Shown in pieces: positions 10,472-21,383 of a DNA stretch of 36,371 nt. Position 1 is the first letter of the stretch; every line of letters begins with the position of its first letter. The stretch lies in contig JAGPYM010000113.1 of the NCBI GenBank assembly GCA_020736575.1, positions 1 to 36,371 of the forward strand, written 5' to 3'. The stretch is from Thelonectria olida (lineage: Eukaryota > Ascomycota > Sordariomycetes > Hypocreales > Nectriaceae). The position numbers were made by a program, and so were the translations under genes. The notes under the pieces were generated by a model. The model was not told the origin of the DNA and searched no databases. It saw nothing but the letters and a program-made list of their open reading frames with translations.

Positions 10472-11750
10472 ATGGGTTCCGGCTTCAAGATGCCAACGGC
10501 CGATGACATCTGGGATTGGAAGCTTCCTTCGATAAGTATTGACGATCCAATGGACTCCATGTACACGGTGAGTCCTGGCGTTGCGCATGCTATCCCCATT
10601 ACCCAAAATCCCCCGCTTACTCGCGAGCAGCTGCTGCAAGGCAATCTTCCATACGAGTTTGGAGAGAAACTCTACCCAAACCCAAGATACTCCCTCCACG
10701 GCAGCAGCTTTCTCGAGAACTTTCTCGATGGCGACGAGTATCTCCCCTTCCTTCGCTTTACTAGCACGCTCGTGCTGCTCGACAAGTTGGCGGCAGACCC
10801 CTTTTTTGAAGAAGGCGATCGCCGTCACGTCGACCGCGAAAAGGTGGCCATGTTCTTTCGGATCCTGGGCGGCGAAATCCCCATCGACTCCAAAACCTCA
10901 AAGGGATCGTCATTCAATGCGGACACTATTGCGGACTTTCCATCCCAGGCACGAAGCGTCGTCGACCAGTGCCAGTTCTGGGCGCACATTACGAAATGGG
11001 GCGACATGGCCTTTTTATTGATGATCCCAAAAGAACCCCTCGAGGCCCTCTTTAACAATTTCCAAAGCCAAGTCAAATCTCCCGTCGGCACGGAGGACCT
11101 TCGACAGAAACTCATTCGCGGCGAAGAAGGCATCGCCGGTCTCCAGCAGGTTGTGTACAGCCTCTACATCAAGCTGGGTATTCTGGAGCGGGCTCTGCAG
11201 CGCGCGTCCCATACTAGGACCGAAGGCGACAAGTTCCCTATAACTAGGCAGTGCATCGTCGACCTTTGCAACGAACTGGCGATAGCGACGGTTGGCGGGC
11301 TGGACGACACAACTCGCTCCCAGATCCGGGCGGTACGTGACGGCTGAGGACCTCGCGTGTTCGTCTTCCATGCTAATGCCGTGCCTATCTAGATTCCCGA
11401 CAAGATGACCAACTACATTGGGACCACTCAATTCTTCGATGGGTGGAAAGAGTGAGCCATTTCCTTTCTTCGTTATGCGCATTGATGCTAATCGTCGTGA
11501 CTGAAAGTATGTGGAAAAACAATCTAGTGCAGAACTTCCTTGAAAGCCCAGTAAGTCCCATCTAGACAACGTCCCGACGGGTCGCACAACTACTACTCCA
11601 GCAAGCCGCTGACATGGAACTGATGTACAGTTGACAAATTATCCTGCCATAATCGAGATCATCCTTGCCGATCCGGACAGGGTTAAGCGAGGGGTGGGCA
11701 GGGAGTTTATTAACTCGTTTGCTCAAGAGATGGAGGTTTGGGTTAATTAG
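10472..11750 (+). CDS. Unrecognised 360-residue soluble protein, four exons
   Basis: I join 10472-11332, 11393-11451, 11508-11550 and 11631-11750. Introns are 60, 56 and 80 bp, all GT-AG and all frame-preserving. The ATG has context CGCAATGG. The protein starts MGSGFKMPTADDIWDWKLP, has no signal peptide or membrane segment, and is rich in helices with many charged residues (for example EKVAMFFRILGGEIP and GLQQVVYSLYIKLGILERAL). A stretch of 63 nt from about 10569 begins GTGAGT, has CTTAC near its end and finishes GCAG. It could be removed without changing frame, so a 339-residue isoform is possible. It is divergently paired with the 952-residue membrane protein, so a joint role is possible but unproven. 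The family is not recognised. The gene's 3' end borders AT-rich repeat sequence. Confidence 0.8.
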
Positions 11751-12590
11751 ATTTAGGTGTAGCGGGTAGTTATTTTACTAATACATATTTTTCTTTTTTC
11801 ATAACTTAATAAGATACTTTATAAATACTTATATGCAAACTATACTTACTTATAAATATGTATATATGCCTATTAGTTTATATTTCTCTGCTTACTATTG
11901 CGTTAGGTAGAGGCCAATCTATAGTTACGGTAACACAAGTCGATTGCAATACCAGCCTATTTAGACTTTGAGCTCAACGAATGCAGGAGCCTTTAGGACC
12001 CCTTCTTAACTAACAATCTCATTCGAATTAAAAATAAATAGATAACTGATATTGGATTCCCTCTCCATAATCTATTACACATCTCTTTATACCGGCAAAT
12101 AATAGATGTTAGTTATAACGATTATTTTAGGCTTAGTATTAATTACCTGGTAATTTCTCTTGCTTTACATATTGCAGACTCACTTGCAGAAACCGGACCC
12201 TTTATTACTAACAAGATAACTGATCGGGTTGATGCCTAGGATAATAGAATTGTATTACTCCATACAGCATATAAATATACTTGCGCCTACGAATTTCATA
12301 GCAGCTTCACCGTTCCTTTCGCATTTTCTCTGCTTCTTCTTCATATTCTGGGTACTCTGGTTCACCTAGCTGTCATCCTCTCACCCAAGCACCATGGCAC
12401 GGGTCAAGCTGGGGAAGCTTTGGGCAGATGCTCGTGCTTGCCCTACGCTCAGAGGCTCCAAATGAACTAAGAGCCATTAGTGGAGGCGTGGCAAGTTCGC
12501 AAACGTGGAGGAGAGCTGCTAGAATTAAGGCAGTAGGTGACGAGGGACAGCGGCACATTATTCTCAAGGAAAGCGGTGTGGCACGGGCAG
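11751..12590. other. Gene-poor spacer with an orphan promoter-like segment
   Basis: The first half is AT-rich (about 11760-12170) with no coding trace. From about 12270 the sequence looks like a fungal promoter: an ATATAAATATA word, a CT-rich tract, then CACCATGGC at about 12390. The frame opened by that ATG closes after 23 codons and no intron rescues it clearly. It may be the 5' end of a gene cut off by the repeats that follow. Confidence 0.4.
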
Positions 12591-12600
12591 CGCTCGCAAT

Positions 12601-12790
12601 AGTCCAGACTATTAAGCGGACTATTAGTCCAGACCATAGTCCAGACCATAGTCCAGACCAATAGTCCGTGGACTATTGGTCTAGTCTGTATCTCTCGGAC
12701 CAGACTGATAGTCCAGTCTGCCTCGTCCAGACTGACTAGTGGTCCCAGTCTGAGAATTTCAGATTAATAGTCAGACTATTGGTCTGACTG
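12601..12790. repeat. AGTCC/AGACT-rich repeat tract with tandem units and a hairpin
   Basis: The unit AGTCCAGACCAT is tandemly repeated three times at 12626-12661. A 13-bp perfect inverted repeat (AGACCAATAGTCC, two-base loop) lies at 12655-12682. Related words continue to about 12790 in both orientations. The tract lies directly outside the large AT-rich block. Confidence 0.75.
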
Positions 12791-12975
12791 TAGGGTAGTG
12801 CTATAGCTGAGCGTGCAATTACTAGCTACTATTAACTTAATTCTTCTTACTAATTTAGTAATGCTACCTTACCTTATATTACCTTAGCACCCTATATAAG
12901 TCCTATAAATATATTATATATAACTAAGGAACGCGTTCCCTAAAAATTAATATTTTTATTAACGCGTTCATTTTA

Positions 12976-14627
12976 TAATATAGTTAATAAGCGAGTTATA
13001 AATATAAGGGAGTTAGTACTTTTATTATAAAATCCCTACTTTTTATATTTTAATTTCCTTTTTTTTAATTATATTATATAAATTTTAAAATTAAAAAGGC
13101 TAATTTTATTTTTACTATTAAACCTATTAAATAAAATTTTAAATTAAATCTTTTTAAAAATATTATAATTTATAATATTAATTATAATATATTATAAAAT
13201 AAAATAAATAAATAATATATTTAATATAATATTTATATTAATTTTATAAAATTAATTTAATTTAAAAATAAGATTTTAATTAAATTTATTTTTAATTTAA
13301 ATTTATAAGAATTTTCTTTTTAATTTAATAATATTAAAAAAATAATTAACTTTTTTTTTTTAAAATATAATAAAAAATATATTAAATAATATTAAATTTT
13401 ATAATTTATTAAATAATAATTAGAATTTTAAATATATTTTAATTATATTTATAACTATTAGAAAGTTATATATAAAAATTTAATTATAATTAATATATAA
13501 TTTAAATATATATAAAATATAAAAATTAAATTTAATATTTTAAATATAAATTTTTATAATTTTAATAAAATTAAATTTATAATAAATATTATTTATTAAT
13601 AATAGTTATAATTAATTTTAAATAATATAAAAAAATAAAAATAGTATAATTTAATAATTAAAAATAAATTATAATTATTTAAAAAGTTAATATTAAAAAT
13701 TAAATAATTTTACTATTTATTATATTTAAAAAGTTTTATTATTTTAATAATTAATAATTAATATATAAAATATAATTTCTTACTTTTTTAATTATTAAGC
13801 CTATTAAAAATAAATAAATTAATAATTTTATTAGTTTTAATTAAATATAATATTTTAATAAATATATTACTTATATAATTAAAATATAATTCTTTTTACT
13901 TTTAAAACTACCTTTTTAAAAGTTTATATAAAAAGTAATATTAAAATAAAATTTAAAATATTTAATTTAATTCTTATAAATTTTAATATAGTTTTATTAA
14001 AGTTAAATATTAAATTATAAATTCTAATATTAATTAAGCTACTTTTAAAAAAAAATAACTTTTAAATCTTTTTAATATTATATAATTTTATAAAAGCCCT
14101 TTTATAATTTACTTATATTAAAAATTAAATTTTCTATTATTAAAAAAGCTTTTTAATTTTAATTTATAAAATTATTAATTAAATTTTAAAAAAGGTATAA
14201 ATAATAATATATAAAATAGCTCTATTTTAAATAAAAGTTAAATTATTTTAATAAATAAATAAAATATTTAATAAATACTAGTAAGTTAAAAAGATATATA
14301 TATAATAAAAAGGGGCTTTTATTATAAAAAATACTTATAATATTTTAATTTAAAAGAATATTAATTAATAGGTTATATAAAAAATATAATAAATTAATAA
14401 TTAGTTAAAATAAGTAATAATAAGTATTTAATAATATAATAATTATAAGAAAATTAAATATAATATAAGAATTTATATAAAAAATATAAATCTATTATAA
14501 AAATTAAATTTTAATTATTTTAAATAGACTTTTTATATTATTATATTATAATTAAAATTTATAAGTAAAAGGGTAGGGAGGAGGTATTAACTTACTTATA
14601 TTTATAACTTCTTTATTAATTATATTA
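12976..14627 (+). mobile_element. TIR element copy A, about 1.65 kb, RIP-decayed
   Basis: The left end (12976-13019) reads TAATATAGTTAATAAGCGAG then TTATAAATATAAGGGAGTTA. The right end (about 14583-14627), reverse-complemented, reads TAATATAATTAATAAAGAAG then TTATAAATATAAGTAAGTTA. Just inside both ends is a CCCTAC/GTAGGG word. The interior matches copy B at 19099-20957 in reverse complement over most of its length. Size and AT-only flanks would suit a Tc1/mariner-like element, but no transposase can be read through the RIP decay, so the superfamily is a guess. Confidence 0.6.
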
Positions 14628-17600
14628 TTTAATATAATTAATTAGAGTATTAAATTCATATATTTTAATTTTACTACTTTTATATTTTTAAAAAGAAAAC
14701 TATTTAATAGTTTTCTATTTTAGCAATTTCCCTCTAATTATTCTACTATTATAAATATAAATCTTTTATTTATTTATAGCTTAATTAAATTATATTTTCT
14801 ATTAGTAATTTTATTAGCACTTTTAATAGTACTATTAACTATTTAAATAATTTTAATTTTAATATAATTACTTTTTTTATAATACCTTTCTTATTATTAT
14901 TAACTAATAGCTTTCCCTACTAAATAATATTTTCTATTTAAAAATATTATTAAATAAAAAAGGGTAAGGTATTACTTATAACTTGGGTTAATTTTAATAA
15001 AAGAAAATAATAGTATTACTAGCTCTATTTTAATAAAAAGAGAAAGAAAAAATATAATTATTTTAGTAAATTGTTTATAATTATTAATTATTTATATAAG
15101 GAGTATAGAATTATAGTTTTTAAAAGGTAAAATAACTGCTAAATAATAATTTAAAGCTATTTTAAAAATATTACTACTTTTATAACTAATAATACTTTTG
15201 CTCCCTTTAAAAAGTATAAAGTAATAGTAAAGGGAAATATATTAAATTGAGCTATTTTATATAAATTATACTATTATTATATAATAGCTTATAGCCTTCC
15301 TTTTACTTATATTAAATAGCCTGCCTTTTATAACTTTATTTACTATCTTTTCCTAGCTGCTAATAACCTTCTCCTAAGGTCTATTAATATAATTAATATT
15401 AACTTATAATAGAGCTATAATAATAAAAAGGAGTTTATAAAATAAGCTTTATAAAATGCCCTTTCTTTTATTTATATTATTTCTAATAATTAAATATTTT
15501 TAAACTATTTAAAAGTTATTAGTTTTATAATTTAATTTATTATTAAAAATTATAATTTATAATTTCTTATAATAAAAATAAAAGAGTTAAAAGTATAATA
15601 TAATAGTAAAAATATAATAAAAGCTATTATAAAATGTATATAAAAATATAAAATAGTATTTAAAATTAAATATTTTATAATAAATAATATTAATAATATA
15701 AATATTATAATTAATAAAGTTTCTAATAATTTAAAATATAAGTTTAATATTTTTTATAACCCTTTTTTTTATTAATTTTACTATTTTAACTATATTATTA
15801 ATTTAATTATAATAGAATTTCTTATAAGAAAGTAACTATTTATAATAAATTTCTATTATAAACTATTTAATAAGAAAGTTAAATAAAAGAAAAAGTAAAA
15901 AGTAATAAATAAACTTTATAAGATTATTATTTATATTACTTAAAGCCCCTAGTAGTTTTAAGTATTTACTATTTTTAATAATAGTTTTAAGTTATAATAT
16001 AATAATAATACTTATTAGAATTTATAATATAAAATAATTAAATAGGCTTTAAAGTTTAAAATTAAATAAGCTATTACTATTTTTTATATATAAAAGCTAG
16101 TTTTATAATAAAATATTCTAATTTCTTTTAATTAAATAATTTTAATTAAAACTTAAAAATTTTTTAAAGTATTTTAAAATATTATAATAGCTAATAAAAG
16201 CAATTAAAATTTTATATATAATATTTTACTAATTATAAATTATTCTTTTTATTATATTAAAATATTTAAAACAATTATTATAATTTCATACTTAGCAATT
16301 TAATAGTAGAAGTAATAATATAACCTAACTCCTAATAGAAGTAATTATAAAAAGTAAATATATAAAAGATAAAATAATAAAAACTTAAAAGAAAATTAAC
16401 TCTTATTTACAATTAGTTATAATTATAAATAAGAAATAAAAGGAAAAATAAGTAAATTAAGTAATTAAAAGGAAATAAGTTAGAAATATTAAAATAAATT
16501 ATAAAAACTTAAATAAAAACTTAATAAAAATTATAAAAAAGATATAATATCTATTTTTAAAAGTTTTTAGCCTTCCCTTTTAAGTTTATATAGCTTAATT
16601 TAGTAAAAAGCTTAAACTATCTAATTCTTATTAACTTCTAATAAAAATCCTCTATTTTTATTATTATATTTTTTACTAATAGCTTACTACTACTATTATA
16701 ATAATTATAATAAAAACTATTTAAGCTAAACTAGCTAACTATTATAAAATAATAGAAAATTCTTTAGTATATTTAATAGTAAGAGTTTTAAATCCCTTTT
16801 TTAAATAGGTATATATAGAAAAGATTTAAAACAATAAAAATAAATAGATTAAAAAGGTTAAAACTTATATAAAATATATAAGCTAATTATATTTAGTTTT
16901 AGTTTTTATTAAAATAGTAAATTAAACTTATTATAAAACTATTAAATAAATATAAAATTTAAATAAAAAAGTAAAAGGTTATAATTTTTAATATAAATAA
17001 TAATAAATATAAAATATATTATTATAAACTTATAATAATAATATTAGATCTTTTAAAATAGTAGCTTAAACTAGCTTAATAAAAAAGATTTTCTAACTTA
17101 TTTTTAATAGCTATTAATATTTTATTAATTTTACTTATATTTATTAAAATAAAGTAACTTTTTTTTAAAGCTAAACTAATAGTTACTAACTAGTAAGAAT
17201 TTATAAATATTAAAACTTTAAATTTTTTAAAATACTTATAATTTTAAAATAGAAGTGATTTAATAGCCCAGTTGGAAGTTTTCCATTTTATAAAATATAT
17301 ATATTATTTTCTAATTAATAAATTCTAGTATAATTATATTACTCTAGCAGCTATAAATACTATATTTAATATTTAGAAATTTTATAATTAGAATAGTAAA
17401 AGAGGTATAATTAGGTAGTAGTATACTAGTATTAGTTATATAGTATATAGCTTAGGGATAAAAGTAAAAAGGAAAGCTAAATATTATTTATAAAGTTTAA
17501 ACTATTAATTTAAACTATAGTTTATATTATAGTCTAGTTTAAAAGTAATAAATAGACTAATAGTTTAATTTAGGCATTTTAGCTAGATTATTAGTTTAGT

Positions 17601-19098
17601 TTAACTAAGTTAAATAGATTAAATAAATAGTTTAAAAAGTTTAAATAAACTAATTAACTATTATAAGTATTAAATTTAATACTTAATTTTATAACTTTAT
17701 ACTATCTCCTACTAGGTATAATTTTGCTTGAGATTATATTAGGTAGTAAGTTATTACTATTAATTAAAACTAGAGCTAGTTATTTTAAAATAGCTTTTAT
17801 AACTTATTAAGTAAAGGAAACTGCTTTCTTAGTATTTAATAAAACTCTAGTTTTATTTAGCACTTATATTTTAATATTTAAAAGCTACTTTTTAAAATAT
17901 TTAATAATACTTAAGTTTTAAATACTACTATTATATATATATACTTTTATAATTTTATTTATATTAATATTAAAGCAAGGGAAAAATATATAGTATTATT
18001 TAATAATATTTTAAACTATAATTTAAATAATAGTTACTAATATATTATACTTATTATACCTAATAGTAAAATACTTATATAAAAAGTTATTTACTAGTTA
18101 ACTATTAAATTAATTCTATTTTAAAAATTAAAAAAAAATAATATAAAAATTAGTAATTTTACTAATATTTTAATAAATATATTACTTAGTTAAATAATAA
18201 AATAAAAAACTATTAATTAAAATAATTAATAGAGCACTCTATTTACTTACTAGTTATTATACTATTTAAAAGTTTATTATAATTATAATTTTAATAATAG
18301 TACTAATAATTATACCCTTTTTAAAGTAAAATATAAAATATATCTTTTTTTCTTTTAATATAAATAAAAGCTAAATAGTCTACTTATATAATTTACTAAA
18401 ATTAATACTATTTATTAATATTTTATATTTATTATAAAACTTTCTAATAGTATTATTAAATGTTTTTTTAAATTATATATTAAATTATAATATTTTTAAA
18501 AAAGTTATTTTAATTTTTTAAAATATTATAAAAATAGGTTTTTTAATTTATTAAAATATAGGAATTTTATTATACTAATTATTTAATTAGCATTAAATGG
18601 AAAAATATTTTAAAATAAAATATATTTTAATAAGCTTTATATATAAAATATTATTTAAAGCCTTTTAATAATATTATACTAATATATAATTAATACTATT
18701 TATAATAGTACTACTATTTATTTCTAGTATTATTAAATTAAATATACTAGTAGTAAATAACTAATAATAGTTATTTTTATTATAAGAATTATTATAAAAT
18801 TTATATAATTAATTATTAGTAATAAGGTAGCTTTTATTTTACTAAATTTATAGTTTTATTATAATAAAATAATAAGTTATATTTAATATATTTAAAAAGA
18901 TTACTAAATAGTTTTAAAATACTATTTATAGATTTTAAATATATATTTAATATAATTTAATAAGTAATTTAAAATTTAATACTATTTTAATATAAACTAT
19001 ATTAAAAGTCCCTTATTTAAAACTTTATAATAATAATATATTTAATTTTAATACTATTTATTAAAAGTAATAGTAATTAGTAACCTTTTTAATAAAAA
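14628..19098. repeat. Degenerate AT-rich sequence between the two inverted elements
   Basis: About 4.5 kb with RIP composition and no readable ORF. A small island at 17251-17290 keeps CA, TG and GA words. At about 17500-17640 TAGTTTAG-type words look like RIP-converted versions of the AGTCCAG repeats seen at 12601-12790. I cannot assign a superfamily. Confidence 0.6.
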
Positions 19099-20957
19099 TA
19101 ATATAATTAATAAGTAAATTATAAATATAAGTAAGTTAATATCTTTCCCCTACCCTTTTACTTATAAATTTTAATTATAATATAATAATATAAAAAATTT
19201 ATTTAAATTAATTAAAATTTAATTTTTTAAATAAACTTATATTTTTTATATAAATTTTTATATTATATTTAATCTTTTTATAATTATTATATTATTAAAT
19301 ACTTATTATAATTTATTTTAACTAATTACTAATTTATTATATTTTTTAAATAACTTACTAATTAATATTCTTTTAAATTAAAATATTATAAGTATTTTTT
19401 ATAATAAAAGCCCCTTTTTATTATATATATATCTTTTTAACTTATTAGTATTTATTAAGTATTTTATTTACTTATTAGAATAATTTAAATTTTATTTAAA
19501 ATAGAACTATTTTATATATTATTATTTATATTCCTTTTAAAATCTAATTAATAGTTTTATAAATTAAAATTAAAAAGCTTTTTAATAATAAAAAATTTAA
19601 TTTTTAATATTAATAGATTATAAAAGGGCTTTTATTAAATTATATAATATTAAAAAGACTTAAAAATTATTTCCTTTTAAAAGTAGCCTAATTAGTATTA
19701 GAGTTTATAATTTAATATTTAATTTTAATAAAATTATATTAAAATTTATAAAAATTAAATTAAACTTTTTAAATTTTATTTTAATATTACTTTTTATAAA
19801 AACTTTTAAAAAAGTAATTTTAAAAGTAAAAGAAAACTTAATTATAATTATATAAGTAATATAATATTTTATAAGCTTTTTAATTTTATAATTATATATT
19901 TATTTTAATAAATTAAAAACTTAAATAATTAAATAGTTAGAAAAGATATAATAAATATAAAAATATATAAATTAAAATAATATTTCTCTTTTTATAAAAC
20001 TATTTAAATTTTATAAATTAATAACTTTTATAACTATTAATTATTAATATTTACTTTTTATATAAAAAGTAATATATTTATTTAAATATTATATTTAATT
20101 AAACTAGTAAAATTATTAGTTTATTTATTTTTAATAAGTTTAATAATTTAAAAAAATAAAAAGTTATATTTTATATATTAATTATTTAAATATTAAAACC
20201 TTTTAATTATAATAAATAGTAAAATTACCTAACTTTTAATATTAACTTTTTAAATAATTATAATTTATTTTTAATTATTAAATTATATTATTTTTACTTT
20301 TTTATATTATTTAAAACTAATTATAATTATTATTAATAAAATAATACTTATTATAAACCTAATTTTATTAAAATTATAAAAATTTATATTTAAAATATTA
20401 TATTTAACTTTTATATTTTATATAAATTTATATTATATATTAATTATAATTAGATTTTTATATAAAACTTTCTAATAATTATAAATATAATTAAAATATA
20501 TTTAAAATTCTAATTATTATTTAATAAAATATAAAATTTAATATTATTTAATATATTTTTTATTATATTTTAAAAAAATAAAATTAATTATTTTTTTAAT
20601 ACTATTAAATTAAATAGAAAATTCTTATAAATTTAAATTAAAAATATATTTAATTAAAATCTTTTTTTTAAATTAAATTAATTTTATAAAATTAATATAA
20701 ATATTATATTAAATATATTATTTTTTTATTTTATTTTATACTATATTATACTTAATATTATAAATTATAATAGTTTTAAAAAGACTTAATTTAAAATTTT
20801 ATTTAATAGTTTTAATAATAAGAATTAAATTAGCCTTTTTAATTTTAAAATCTATATAATATAATTAAAAAAAGAAAAATTAAAATATAAAAGGTAGGGA
20901 TTTTATAATAGAGGTGCTAACTTGCTTATATTTGCAACTCGCTTGTTAACTATATTA
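19099..20957 (-). mobile_element. TIR element copy B, about 1.86 kb, inverted relative to copy A
   Basis: The left end is TAATATAATTAATAAGTAAA followed by TTATAAATATAAGTAAGTTA. The right end (20911-20957) read inward is TAATATAGTTAACAAGCGAG then TTGCAAATATAAGCAAGTTA, the least mutated of the four ends and the best guide to the original TIR. Reverse-complemented, the interior aligns with copy A, with about 200 bp more in the outer two thirds. The right end coincides with the edge of the AT block. Confidence 0.6.
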
Positions 20958-21383
20958 TACTACTCTCTATATATATCGAAGAGAGGGAAACATAAAACAG
21001 GACAAAGAATACTACACATATTTCAAAGTGGTTCCTAGGTTGGCACTACTAATAATCCCCAACCCAGCTTCAGTTGTGGCGTCGGACAGTTAATTACCGC
21101 ATGGCATTAAATCCTGACGGACGCATGGGGTCTGCCATTTAGCCCCAACGCTAACAGGAGGCAGATGGGATCTGCCCTCAGCCTTGGCGGTTAGACATCG
21201 CGCAAAGCATTCAAGGCTTGGGAAGTTGATGTGAGCGACAACTCTCCCACATGGTCGCCGTTTTCTCGTCTTGGCAGCATCGATATTTCTCGCTCTTGTC
21301 AGCTAGAAATTAGGCAAAATACGGTAGATAAATAAACTGAAATTGAAACACTCTGTAAGCCATCCATGTACACATGCATATAG
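20958..21383. other. Normal-composition spacer between the AT block and the HeLo gene
   Basis: No coding trace. It contains two imperfect copies of a roughly 33-bp word (TGGGGTCTGCCATTTAGCC and TGGGATCTGCCCTCAGCC, around 21126 and 21168). It presumably holds the 3' untranslated region of the minus-strand gene. Confidence 0.4.

Larger units (their letters stand above)
12800..20957. repeat. RIP-mutated AT-rich block, about 8 kb
   Basis: The sequence is overwhelmingly A and T and has no long ORF on either strand. By eye, CA and TG dinucleotides are nearly absent over kilobases while AG, GG, CT and AC remain, which is what CpA-to-TpA conversion by RIP leaves. The block starts gradually after 12800 and ends sharply at about 20957, where normal composition resumes. 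It contains two inverted TIR elements, listed separately. Confidence 0.85.

Noticed and set aside
12800..20957. Mitochondrial DNA insertion as an explanation of the AT block
   Set aside because: No mitochondrial genes are readable, CA/TG are selectively lost, and TIR elements are present. RIP on nuclear repeats explains it better.
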